From: Brassica napus
Taxonomy: Eukaryota > Streptophyta > Magnoliopsida > Brassicales > Brassicaceae
DNA: 64,000 nucleotides
Assembly: GCF_020379485.1 (NCBI RefSeq)
Contig: NC_063450.1
Location: forward strand, 32,092,137 to 32,156,136
Direction: 5' to 3'
In this document: piece after piece, positions 12,620 to 22,959 of the stretch
Layout: each line of letters begins with the position of its first letter
Position numbering within the stretch: position 1 is the stretch's first letter
Made by a program: the position numbers and the translations under genes
Notes under the pieces: generated by a model
Database searches by the model: none
What the model saw: only the letters and a program-made list of their open reading frames with translations
Told to the model about the DNA's origin: nothing

Positions 12620-13188
12620 TCTCGAAGCCCAGTGATGGAAGGAGATAAAAGATGGAGATGATGACCGTGCATGTGAGGAAGACAGTGAAGATGACCGAGG
12701 GATTCACGATTTTTTTTGCAATCCAAATAATTAAAAAGAGAGATGGTTTGATGAAGACATACAACACTTGAGCCAAATTATTACAAAGACAACAACTCAA
12801 TCAGATTCAAACTCAACAAAAGCTTATGCTGATAACAAAAAGAAGGCTTTTAACTTAAGAACGCAAGCACAAACGGAGCTTTGTGACATTGATTTTGATA
12901 ATGCTTTAGTGAAGCTTAATGAGCTCTCTTCAACTCTCTTACACAACTCTTCTACTTGAACATTCATGAAATAAACTGTAGTATGCGGTTTGATAAGGTT
13001 TGATAAGGTTTGACAAGGAGGCGTCCCGCGGGACGGCCCGCGAAGGCTTATATATTCTGCAGTACGGGTTTGGGCCGGCATTTGGAAGACCGCATCCCGC
13101 GCGGGACAGGCCCGCTGTAACCCGGTCGACGACTAACCCGCTGCGGTACGGGACGGAACGGGATGGGAAAACTTGTTTGACATCTCTA
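12620..13188. mobile_element. Second, related hAT element (left end not found)
   Basis: The right end (GACATCTCTA at 13179-13188) and the GC-rich block inside it (13018-13170) match the left end of the element at 10064, in inverted orientation. The shared block continues through the captured-gene region to about 12715. The bases after the end (gaagaaga, 13189-13196) should be one target-site copy, but I could not find the other copy, so the left side is either truncated or has diverged. It is non-coding for transposase. Confidence 0.65.
12640..12959 (+). pseudogene. Second copy of the captured host-gene fragment (C-terminal part)
   Basis: On the plus strand an acidic stretch (EEDSEDDRG) near 12675-12705 is followed by a stop and then, from about 12768, a 64-codon open end containing NKKKAFNLRTQAQTELCD and finishing LLHNSST with TGA at 12957-12959. 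The same sequence, with a frameshift, lies on the minus strand at 10273-10500. The two copies differ by scattered substitutions. I do not recognise the parent gene. It looks like a helical, polar protein C-terminus and is probably transduplicated host sequence. Confidence 0.5.
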
Positions 13189-13327
13189 GAAGAAGATATA
13201 TATTCTATATATTTATATGAATATGTAATGTTGTTGTTGCTATCGCCGCCCGAATAATAGACATGCATAACCCATTAATATATAATCTATCCTTAATTAC
13301 ATTTTATTATTATTATATTATTATCTA

Positions 13328-13337
13328 TCTATACTAT
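13328..13337 (+). repeat. Candidate Helitron 5' terminus
   Basis: A|TCTATACTAT matches the A|TC insertion site and the TCTATACTAT start familiar from Arabidopsis Helitrons. No matching plus-strand CTAG-T end was found nearby, so this may be a lone end or chance. Confidence 0.35.
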
Positions 13338-13733
13338 CCATTGGAAAGTTATTTTACTGATTTTTCATGCACTTCATAATTTTAAGACTAGTCATTATTT
13401 TAATAATACTATTATTTACAACTATATTAATATAGATTTATCATGATATATGAGATAACTAATTTTTTTTTGACAGCCATGAGATAACTAATTAATATAT
13501 GTATATCAACAAATTCTAATGATATTATCATAGTTAAGTTTATTTTATATTTAGTTTATAATTTTAATAGCTTATTTTACGGTCAACTTCTCTTTCTCTA
13601 GTTCTTATTGAAAATATTGATCCGGTTCAAATTATAACAAGATTAAAATAAGGTGTTGGAATTTTGGAAGGCATGGAAACATACAAAAAAAATTCGGCTC
13701 AATTGGTGTTGGTAGATACCATTGTAAATATAA

Positions 13734-13765
13734 CTAGAATATAACCCGCGTTGAAACGCGGATTA
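13734..13765 (-). repeat. Helitron 3' terminus (CTAG-T with hairpin)
   Basis: Read on the minus strand, a hairpin with stem CCGCGTT/AACGCGG (13746-13761) is followed by a short AT spacer and CTAG|T (13737-13733). That is the structure of a Helitron 3' end. The element body would lie to the right. Its 5' end was not located. Confidence 0.75.
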
Positions 13766-15562
13766 TGTTTTTCATCATGAATTCAACAAATATAATTATG
13801 TATTAAGTTAATTTATTAGATAAAATGTTTGATTAGATTTTTTTTTGTTTCTTTTATTTTGAAATTTATTTGTAATCGTATTTTAATTGGTAACAATAAC
13901 ATAACTCAACTTTTTGACTGTTGCATGGATTTTATCCTGCTATAAAATAATAAAACATATCTTTAGTCAAAAAAAACTTCCAGTCACCAAAAGTAACCAT
14001 TTGTATAACTAAACTTAGAAAAAATAAACCAAAAATAATTGTTCCATTAGCAAGAATTAACTATAAATTTTAATTATTATCATTTTGAGGTTAATATTTA
14101 GATTTGGTTTCTAAAATGTTCTGATATGGAATATTTCCTTCACATGTTTATTGATATATTTAAGATTTTACTTCAAATTTTAAAACTATTTCCTAAGTTG
14201 TGGTTGGAAGGATACAATAAAAGTTACCATACAGATTTTTGAAAAACAATTACTGTAAGAAAATCATAATAGAACTATTTCATTAACAACTTAAGAAATT
14301 AAACTAATTTTATATTTCGATAATTAATATGGTATTGCTTTTATATACCTTCTTTAGCATATTGTTTATTATCCTATTTTGTGGTTATTGTTTATACTTT
14401 ATACCTAACCTTATGTATATTTTCTTCTTTTTAATGCTTTTAAATATTTTCCTAAAAATCATCCATTGATATTCAATATACGCCCAAACATTTAAAATAT
14501 TAAAAAGGAATATTTTTGGTAACAATATTTCGAAAATATACATAACAAAATCTGTAACAGATTTGTTCAAATTGTTTTTCAACTCTGGTTATTATTAGAA
14601 TCATCAATTGTTTTTTTTTTTTTTTTGCTAAATAGAATCATCAATTGTTCACCATACCAAAATGGTTCAAATAAGAAATAAAAAGTTATACGGCTTCAGC
14701 TAAGAATAAAACAGCTCAAAAATGAAGAAATGCAGAACAGAGCACAGAGAGCTCCTTCTCCCATAGTTGAAAACCATCATTGAAAGGACTTTACGATTGT
14801 CTTCTCATTGAACACCAGCTTTTGAAAAAAAAAAAAAAAAGAACACCAGCTTTTGAATTAATTGTCTCTCGCAAACATCTGGGACCCTTCCAAGCAACAT
14901 AAAACTGATGTATGTGATCCCTTATAACCCTTTGAGCGATTTCTGTTGACACAGTGTTAAGGGTATTCAATGTATGGTCAAGAGACCAGAATTGAATGAA
15001 GGAGAGGCCAATCGCTATTCTTTTGAGAAGGTAACGAAGCTGAGAAAATAGATGAGTGTGGAGCATAGCTCTTCCCTTGTGTCACACATTGTCGACTTAA
15101 AGATGATCCTGTGGTATGTAAATTAATGTTTGGATTAATGATGAGTTTTTTCTTATATAATCGTTTAGATCTGATTAGTATTTCGTATTGGTTAATTTCT
15201 GTTAGTGTTAATGGGATAAATATTGTATAACCGAATTGTAAGAAATGTTAAATTTATTTTTAATAAGATGTGAATAGGTCCAAAACTAAAATGACAACAT
15301 TTTTAAGTAGATAAAAAATAGGACCCTAAATTAATAGATTATATATTTTCTTTTTCTTTATTGATTTTCATGAGTTATACGGTTTGATCTAATCAATTAT
15401 TCTTGTAATATATGTTTCTGGATTTATAATTTTGTTGAGGAACATTTTCTTGATAACGTCCAATCTAAATTATCTCAAAGGAATTCCCCAAAAGAGTTGG
15501 AAAATAATTATTTTAAATTTTTTTAAGAAATATTGTAACGGCAGTACGAAGAAGAGGTTTTA
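13766..15562. other. AT-rich DNA, probably Helitron body and intergenic; no gene recognised
   Basis: The first part is AT-rich and non-coding. At 14791-15066 a minus-strand frame of 91 codons (RIAIGLSFIQFWSLDHTL) looks more protein-like than its surroundings, but I do not recognise it and its end runs into a poly-T tract. At 15535-15559 there is an extra copy of sequence found again at 15886-15907, next to the start of the terpene synthase remnant. Confidence 0.45.
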
Positions 15563-15823
15563 GAGCATCTCTAACCCATTGTTATCTTTGCTTCTATAAT
15601 AGCATTTAGAGACAAAATAACTCTAATCCATTTCTATATATTCCTCTAATATAGAGATTGCTATTTTTTCCTCTATTTATAGGAGAATAAATAGCAATCT
15701 CTATTTTTTACTTTATATTTTAAAGATTGCAATTATAGGGAAATACATTGGAGTAAACTTCATCTCTATTATAGAGGTTCTCTATTTTAGAGGCAACAAT
15801 AGCAAAATACATTGGAGATGGTC
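15563..15823. mobile_element. Tourist-like (PIF/Harbinger) MITE
   Basis: The ends GAGCATCTCTAA and, reverse complemented, GACCATCTCCAA are flanked by TTA at 15560-15562 and 15824-15826. The 261-bp interior is AT-rich, largely self-complementary around 'aatagcaatctctatttt', and non-coding. The TTA target and the ends fit PIF/Harbinger-derived MITEs. It sits in one copy of a short duplicated sequence just upstream of the terpene synthase remnant. Confidence 0.8.
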
Positions 15824-15907
15824 TTAGTCGATGAGTTTCTAGGGTGTAATGTGTTTTTATTGGTGCGTCCTATTTATATTATTTATTGTAACGGCAGTAC
15901 GAAGAAG

Positions 15908-16292
15908 GTCTTAGTCGATTCATTAGCTGACTTGCCTTGTCTCTCTTATCATTTTGATAACGAGATCGAAGAGGTCTCGAAACATGCGTTTGAAAGGAGA
16001 GAAGATTTGATCGCTAATGAAAATGATTTGCACACAGTTTCCATCATATTCCGGGTTTTCAGAACATACGGTGACTACGTATTGTCCGGTACAGATTTTT
16101 AGCATGTTATAAGATAGTTGATATAAAATTTAATCTAGATATATAATCTACTGAGCAATAGATATATATACATATATACATATGTAGATATTTTCAACAT
16201 ATTTAAAGGAAACAGCGGCAAGTTCAAGAAAAGTTTAGTAGAAGATGTCAAGGGTATGCTAAGCTTCTACGAAGCTGTACATTTTGGAACAA
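15908..16292 (+). pseudogene. TPS11: Terpene synthase pseudogene, N-terminal part (TPS-a type, TPS11-like)
   Basis: This is the first of three preserved blocks of one sesquiterpene synthase gene. The exon at 15908-16088 encodes the family's N-terminal alpha-barrel segment (SYHFDNEIEEV, TVSIIFRVFRTYG) and ends at a proper GT donor. The next exon starts at 16188 after TAG ([19 protein letters not shown]) and is cut at 16292 by the Athila element. It resumes at 24749, and the reading frame is continuous across one copy of the AACAA target site. The gene's true first exon is not visible upstream. Sesquiterpene synthases of this clade are cytosolic and cyclise farnesyl diphosphate. The TPS11 name is inferred from the neighbours CYP706A and MCM6, which sit beside TPS11 in Arabidopsis. 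Confidence 0.85.
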
Positions 16293-18085
16293 TGATGCAT
16301 ACCTTTTCAAGGGTCTAAGATCAAATCAATGTGGTATAAAAGATTGTCGAACCAATCCTAAGTGATTCTAAAGCAAAAGGAATGCAAGTTCATGCTTAAG
16401 CTAAGTGCGATCCGGTTTTAAGATGGTATGAACTAAGAACTAATAAGCTAATGCAATAAAGTAATGATCTTTCTTTCTCAATTTGAAGCAAGAGGACTCA
16501 TGGGGCTAGGCATTTGATCTTGGATGATGTAGATCCAATCTAAGGGTGGCAAGGTATCAATCAAACACTTTCCTTATGCCTAGACACTAAGCTAAACAAG
16601 CTCTATCTCTAGATGAATGTTCTTTTGGTAAAGCAACTCAAGCATCTAGCTAATCTCATAGGTTGAATGTTACTAAAACAAACATGGAGAACAAGTCTAA
16701 TAGCAATCTTAACTCTTTTAGCAACTAATCTCTTAGGTAAAGCAAGCTAAAAGCATTGAAGAGTTGGTTCAGGCATTTCATCATACACCTTGTGGGCATG
16801 AAATGCCTAGAGATCTATTTTAGTATGAACATGACTAAAATAGCATTGAGAACCCTCAACAAGCAAGGAAACAAGTAAATCTAACACTAAACACCCTAGA
16901 TCTTCTCTAATCACCCTTAATCACCCTAGCCCATGAATTCAAGATTAGTCTACTCACTAATAGACATGAATAACCCCAAAACCATGGATGATTCAAGGTT
17001 AAACATGATTAGAGAGCAAGATAATCAAGCAAAGATAAGAACTTATGATCAAGATTAGATCTTTCAACTCAAAGTTCTTTTGTGATTAGATAGAAAATAA
17101 GATATTCCCAACTTTGGGATTACAAGAGTATTTATATGTCTTTGGAAAACCTAATGGTTCCCATTAAAAAGTCTAAAATGTCCTTTAAAAATATTAAAAT
17201 TCGACTAAGGTAAAGACGCGACTCGGGTAGAAACGAATGGCCACAACCCGCATCGACTTCCCCGCGTTGGCTCGTCGTTAGGCCTTCAATTCATACGTGC
17301 GGGTACAGCATCTCGCGTCGTCGTCCCCGCGTGATCCATCAAATGATTCTCTTCGACAACGCGAGTAACGGAACCCGCGTGATCGTACCCGCGTCAATCC
17401 ATCGTCGAAGCTGTTCCTTCATGCGAGCGGGTATGTGCTACCGCGTCGCTCGATCCCGCGTGGAAGCTCCGGAATCGCATCGGGAGTCGTCGCATCAGTC
17501 TCCGCGTGGCCGTGCCGTCTCTTCGTCGCAGTTGGGATCGAGGCTCACCGCTGCGAAGCTCAACCGCGACCAAGCTTCGTCCACGGCGTCATGGCTCAGG
17601 TCACCGGACCGTCTCCGTCGTGCTCTGCTCCGTCTGTGCCGTCCTCGCAACCAAACAGGCTTGCCGTCGTCAGCACCCAAAACCGGCGAGAAGAAGGATC
17701 GAGCAACAATCGATCTCTCCAATGGTGTATTTTGAAGCATTTGCAGAACAGGTCCCTTAATTGTTGAATAATTACTAATTGACCCAAAACTCTTGAAATA
17801 ACACTTATGTCCTCACGAATCAGCCCCAGACCTCTTAATTGTGCAACTTAGACCCTCGAATTTGTAGAATGATCCCCTAACTCTTGATGGTTCTCAAACT
17901 GGCCACAAACTCTGTAATTTGCAAGTATAACCTTGCAATTTTGCCCCAAACTTCTCAAGTGTGCAATCCAACCCCTAATGCACACAAATGAACAAATATA
18001 TGCAATGTAGACACCTAAATGCAATTCAAAACACAAGTATGATTAATAAATAGATGCTAAAAAGTATGAAAATCATGAGATATCA
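16293..18085 (-). repeat. 3' LTR of the Athila-like element
   Basis: It is 1793 bp and matches 22960-24743. On the minus strand it begins TGATATCTCATG, preceded by a purine tract (18086-18100 region). It includes a 0.5-kb GC-rich block (17205-17720) packed with 'cccgcg' motifs, in sharp contrast to its AT-rich flanks. Frames inside that block are by-products of base composition. Confidence 0.93.
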
Positions 18086-20005
18086 ACTCCTCCAAACTTG
18101 CTCTTTACTTGTCTACAAGTAAACTTTCAAGAACTCAAGGAAGAGAGGTTTGAAAATGGGAGCTTATAACCAAAAGAAACACTTTCTAGCCTTCAATATG
18201 ACATCCCAAAGAAAACATAGTAAATAGCATGAGCAACTCCCTTATTATACTCTAGCTTCTCTAGGCCGCCTATCCATACTCTTATGCCTCTACTCAAGTT
18301 GCAATACTCATCTACCAACAAGTTCCTTCAACCAGCTCTCACATTGATTCACACACACACACACACAAGGTGAATTCTCACAAATGGACACATGATCTCA
18401 ATCATATGGCTAGGTAAGCAATGGTCTAATATGAATGAAAAGAAGGATTCAAATGTTGTCATTTCAAGGTGGTTATCACTCAAGAACAAGGAGCTTGATC
18501 ATTATGCAAAATTTATCTAAGATTAGAAGGAACTCATGCATACATAGATTCATTCTCATCATTCTACCTCATTCCTAAGTGATTACAAATTCTACACCCA
18601 TTTCATTCATCCCATAACCCAAAATGAAAAACACTCACATCACTCACCCAATGAACAACATTCTTTTCTTAAGACTCAACCACTAAGAACCTCTTATTCA
18701 CTTTTCACATTTCTAAGCTCTAACACTTTTTATTATCCCTTCCCCACTATCTTATTGAATCTTCTTTTTCTTTTTCTTTTTCTTTTTCTTTTTCTTTTTC
18801 TTTTTCTTTTTCTTCATTTTTTTTTTTTTTTAGAGGGGGAAAGTCTCAAACAATACAATCAAGAGCTTTCTTATTTTTCTATTCTAGGTCCCTAGGGCTT
18901 TTCTTTCTCATGACAATCTTTTGTTCATCAATCTCAACTTTATCACTTCCCAAACCCAAGATATAAACCTTTAAGGAACAAAGACCCCACTCACCATCCT
19001 AGAAGCTAGCTCAAATGATGACCCTATGCTAGCAAGAGATGAGAACAAATCCATGTCGCTCCCAATACTCTCAAGATTTTGAACATGACAAACTATCAAA
19101 AGAGGCCTCACTCATGCAATTCAATGTTTGGTCTCAAAGAATAGTTAGGGTTTTAGGGTAAGGAGTGCCATTTCGGTTAACAAAGATAGGCATAAAGGAA
19201 TAAGATTACCCAAATGTGTATGAGATCCATGATCAAGTATACAAATGCCCATATGCAAGAGAGATTAAGTTCATTCAAGCCAAGTTCAGATTGGAGCTGA
19301 TCTTAAGAACAATGCTAACATCAAGCAAGCAAACAAGTTTCAAGAAGAGTTTTCAAGGCTCGAAGCTTACAAGTTTTTTTTCAAAAGATGCTTAAGCTAC
19401 TTGATATGTTTAGCTAGGATGTCAAATTGAGTTCTAGACATGTGTTCTTTACAAGGTTTCTCCCAATGCATGAATGCAATCTAAATGCTTCTAGACTCAA
19501 TCCTAAAGATGCAAATGATGCAACTAAATGCTTATTTTTGTGATTTTCGAAAGTTTTCAATTTTTGTGGATTTTCTATGCAAATAATTATTCACAATGCA
19601 ATGCATGAGACTTAATGACAAGTAGACAAAACAAAACACAATATGAGATAGTAGACTCTCCCCCAAACTTACTTCACACAGTCTCTTGTGTGAGAATAAG
19701 CTCAAAGGAGAGATCTAAGGGAAATACATAAACATGATAACTAAGTATTTACAAAGGTAGAATGCACTTACTTGAAGTTGGCTGTCATAAGAGAAGGGAA
19801 ATGAGGAGGGAGGACTTGTTGTCACCTTTGAATTTTCGACATGACCTTTGGGAATTTTTTAGAATTCCCCCAAACTTGTCCCTAAGCTTATTCAAACACA
19901 CTAAAGCAAGAAAAATATATATAAAGATATATACAAAGGATACCATGGGACTTCCTCCCAAGTGAGCTTGTTTTAAGTCTTTATCTTGACTTTCCTTCCA
20001 ATTGG
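18086..20005 (-). other. Non-coding 3' internal region of the Athila element
   Basis: No RT, RNase H, integrase or env-like frame is visible on either strand. It holds a (CA)n tract near 18350-18366, a (TTTTTC)n microsatellite at 18762-18812 with a poly-T tail, and a purine tract beside the LTR. Polypyrimidine-rich non-coding DNA of this kind replaces the pol gene. Confidence 0.8.
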
Positions 20006-21100
20006 CTAATGAAGAGGAGGATCTTTCCCACCTTCAAGAGTGATGGTGAGGACTTGAGAGAGAAGCTCTTGAAGCTTGATTGGATCATCTTGGAGCTGTG
20101 AAGTGATGATGGCCTTTGCACTGGAGAATGGTGTAGACTTTTCCTTGCATTTGATCTTGTACTCAATAGCTCCATCCTTGAACTTCATTGGGTGGAGAGT
20201 GAGTGTGTGAGGAGGCTTATCAAGAGGTGGAAGATGAGGTTCTTTCACAATCTTCTTCTTGTCATGAGCAGACTTTGTGGCTCTACTCACCTCCTTCTTT
20301 TTAGCACTTTCCAAATGCTTATCACACAGCTCGTTAGAGGACTCTCCAGCAAGATCTTCTTTTACAATACTGACCCCTTCAGCCTTGGTCTTCTCAATGG
20401 TGGATGCTCCACAAGTGATTGTTCCACAATACTCAGCAATCATCTTTGGTGATTGTAGTGGATAGGGGACAGCTTTGTTCACATTTACGAGTGTGACCTT
20501 CTTGTTGGCAAAGTCTATGCAAGCTCCTACTGTTGTAAGGAATGGAGTGCCAAGGATCAATGGGACTCTCTTCTCAGTTGCCATCTTCAGAACAGTGAGG
20601 TCTATAGGAATGGTGCATGCTCCAATCTTCAAAGGGAAGTCCTTGATGAGACCAATAGGAGTTGTAGAAGAGGAATCTCCAAACTGTAGTGAAGATATGT
20701 TTGGCTCCATGCTCTCAATCCCTAGGCTCTTCATCATCTCCATTGAGATCACATTTACACTTGCACCAGAATCAACAAGAGCATCATCAAAAGTGAACTT
20801 ACCAAGGTTGCAAGGCAAGGTGAACATCCCTTGAGACTTAATCTTAGGGAGGAACTGTGGAGGGATTGGTGGATCAATCTTCATAATGGAGATGTCCAAA
20901 AGCTCAGCCACTTCAGCTTGGTGGTCTAGAATGTCATTGATGAGCATCATCTGGACATGAGCTTCACGCATACCCGAGATTTCTGGAAGCCTGACCCCAA
21001 CATCACTAAGATCTTTTCTAAATTTAGAGAGCACCTTCTTCTGAGCTTTGGTGAGAACTCTTTGGGGGGAAAGAGAGTTTATCATAGGGTGATAACTCAA
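20006..21100 (-). CDS. Athila retropepsin-like protease region, C-terminal of gag
   Basis: This 364-codon frame begins in the overlap with gag. Its central part is a retroviral-type aspartic protease: the active-site loop ALVDSGASVNVI near residue 110, then LGIESMEP and the hydrophobic flap-side strand VPLILGTPFL. Proteases of this fold work as dimers that process gag. The frame ends LQELLSQVLTITLEG and a stop at 20006, without entering RT. It is probably translated only if the one-base shift at 21064-21069 is bypassed, so the element may be silent at protein level. Confidence 0.85.
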   Translation of the reverse strand: MSYHPMINSLSPQRVLTKAQKKVLSKFRKDLSDVGVRLPEISGMREAHVQMMLINDILDHQAEVAELLDISIMKIDPPIPPQFLPKIKSQGMFTLPCNLGKFTFDDALVDSGASVNVISMEMMKSLGIESMEPNISSLQFGDSSSTTPIGLIKDFPLKIGACTIPIDLTVLKMATEKRVPLILGTPFLTTVGACIDFANKKVTLVNVNKAVPYPLQSPKMIAEYCGTITCGASTIEKTKAEGVSIVKEDLAGESSNELCDKHLESAKKKEVSRATKSAHDKKKIVKEPHLPPLDKPPHTLTLHPMKFKDGAIEYKIKCKEKSTPFSSAKAIITSQLQDDPIKLQELLSQVLTITLEGGKDPPLH

Positions 21101-22829
21101 CCTTAGTTGCTTCCTCTAGCTTAACCTCTTTCAGCTTGTTGTCAGCCTTGTGCTCAGCTCTTTGCAGATTCGTTGCTTCAACCTTTGTGGCAGCATCTTT
21201 CACAATTTGTGCTTCAGCTGTGGCTACAACAAATCTCTCAACTTGCCCAAACTCAGTTCCACATACTAATCTTTCAATCTCATCCTCCTCTTTCTCATGA
21301 TCACTCAGCTCAATCTTTGGAGAAGTAGTGGAGAAGACAGCATTGCAAGACTCCTTGAGGTTCTTTTCTAGTTTTCCTGGTAAAAACCCCATTGGCTGCT
21401 TGGAGGATGAAGGCATAGAAGCAACTTGACTCTCCAAAGCCTTGAGATGAGAGGCAAGTTGCATGTACTTGTTGTTGAGGTCAGCATAGTTCCCATCAAT
21501 CTTTGCATGGATGTTCTTGAACTCATAAATCATGGTCTTCTCATTTCTGGCCTGAAATTCCAAGAGTTGCTTGAACATAGAATCCACACATGAATCTTGA
21601 GCTTGAGCTTGGGAAGAACTTCCTTGAGTCTGAGGAGATTGGTTGGCTTGAGGATAGTTCTGCTTGGCTTGGTAACCTCCTTGTTGATTGTTGTAGTAAG
21701 GTCTTTGCTGAGAGTTGTTTTGGTACTGAAAATTGGATTCCTTCCTGTACCAAGAACCATTGTTGTTGATGAAGCATACCTCTTCTTGACCTTCCAAACC
21801 ATCAACCTCATTGACCTTGGGAGGAAGCTCTTGAATAGGACCACCCACAAAGTTCATCTGCTCCTGTTTAGCTTGGTTGGAAAGAAGCAAATTCATCTTC
21901 TCTTGCAAGGACTTGATCTCTTTCTTTGTCTGCTGATCATCACTTCTATTGACCCTATCATGCTCCTCACTGTAGACTGAGTCACTCTTGGCCATGTTCT
22001 CTACCAGTTCCTCTGCCTCTTCCTCAGTTCTTCCCAAAAAGAAACCATTGCTGGCAGTATCAAGCCTGTTTCGGCATTGTGGTAGAGCTCCTCTATAGAA
22101 GGTGCTAAGTAAACTCTCCTTGCTGAAACCATGATGAGGGCATTGAGACCAATAGCCTTTGAACCTCTCCCATGCTTCACTGAAGCTCTCTAGACCTTTC
22201 TGTTGAAACCCAGAGATTTCGTTCCTGATCTTAGCTGTCCTTGAAGTAGAGAAGAATTTATCTAGGAAAGCTCTCTTGCACTCATCCCAAGTAGTGACAG
22301 TGTCACTTGGAAGAGTCTTCTCCCAGTGGTGTGCTTTGTCTCCCAAAGAGAAAGGGAACAACTTCAACTTGAAAGCATCTTCAGAAACACCATTTATCTT
22401 GGACAAGCCACAATACTTATCAAACTTGTACAAGTGATCAAAAGGGTCTTCAGCAGCAAGACCATGATACTTGTTGTTCTCTATGGTGTTGAGCAGCCCT
22501 GACTTGATCTCAAAGTTGTTGTTCTCCACAGCTGGTGCTCTGATTCCCAACCTATGACCATTAATGTGACGTCGATCATAGGCTCCAATGGCACGAGCTT
22601 GACGCTGTGGATGTTGTGGCTGGTGCTGTGGTCTTAAAGGATCAGCTCTTGGATTAATGCCTCCGTGGGCATCACCATCTTGAGGCAGATTCTCCATATC
22701 AAACCCCAATCTTTGCAAGTGAGCCTGTTGCTCTACTTCTCTTCTATGTCTTGCTATCTCCCTGTCAAGTGCTCTAATGTCTTCAACTCTTGGAACTAGA
22801 TTTGTTGGACCTCTGCTCCTTGTGTTCAT
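21024..22829 (-). CDS. Athila gag polyprotein
   Basis: The start is taken at the methionine of MNTRSRGPTN (22829). An upstream in-frame extension exists but looks like leader. The roughly 600-residue protein has an arginine-rich start and then the Retrotrans_gag domain (IENNKYHGL, FDKYCGLSKI, FKLKLFPFSLGDKA, TWDECKRAFLDKFF, SFSEAWERFKGYW), followed by a linker rich in Q, N and S. Gag would form the cytoplasmic particle. There is no CCHC knuckle. The frame ends at 21024, overlapping the protease frame (to 21100) in another register. The shift maps to a G6/C6 homopolymer at 21064-21069, so the two were probably one gag-pol frame, split by a one-base slip. Confidence 0.88.
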   Translation of the reverse strand: MNTRSRGPTNLVPRVEDIRALDREIARHRREVEQQAHLQRLGFDMENLPQDGDAHGGINPRADPLRPQHQPQHPQRQARAIGAYDRRHINGHRLGIRAPAVENNNFEIKSGLLNTIENNKYHGLAAEDPFDHLYKFDKYCGLSKINGVSEDAFKLKLFPFSLGDKAHHWEKTLPSDTVTTWDECKRAFLDKFFSTSRTAKIRNEISGFQQKGLESFSEAWERFKGYWSQCPHHGFSKESLLSTFYRGALPQCRNRLDTASNGFFLGRTEEEAEELVENMAKSDSVYSEEHDRVNRSDDQQTKKEIKSLQEKMNLLLSNQAKQEQMNFVGGPIQELPPKVNEVDGLEGQEEVCFINNNGSWYRKESNFQYQNNSQQRPYYNNQQGGYQAKQNYPQANQSPQTQGSSSQAQAQDSCVDSMFKQLLEFQARNEKTMIYEFKNIHAKIDGNYADLNNKYMQLASHLKALESQVASMPSSSKQPMGFLPGKLEKNLKESCNAVFSTTSPKIELSDHEKEEDEIERLVCGTEFGQVERFVVATAEAQIVKDAATKVEATNLQRAEHKADNKLKEVKLEEATKVELSPYDKLSFPPKSSHQSSEEGAL

Positions 22830-22940
22830 ACACCTGAAATGCAAAGGGAGAAGAACAAAGAGAAGCAATAACACAATTAAATAAAAATTGACTTAGTCTC
22901 AAGCAAATGACTAAATCCCAATGTCACAATCAACTTAGAA

Positions 22941-22957
22941 TTTGGCAACGGCGCCAA
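22941..22957 (-). other. Primer-binding site of the Athila element
   Basis: On the minus strand TTGGCGCCGTTGCCAAA starts two bases from the 5' LTR. It is complementary to the 3' end of the tRNA used by Athila elements, remembered as Asp-tRNA. Confidence 0.8.
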
Positions 22958-22959
22958 TT

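Noticed and set aside
14791..15066. Minus-strand 91-codon frame
   Set aside because: Looks partly protein-like but I recognise no family, it ends in a poly-T tract, and no splice or neighbour context supports it as a gene.
17331..17767. Several overlapping frames of 80-134 codons on both strands in the GC-rich LTR block (also 23989-24425)
   Set aside because: They are mutually overlapping, arise from low stop density in GC-rich DNA, and lie inside LTRs. Conservation between the two copies only reflects recent LTR duplication.
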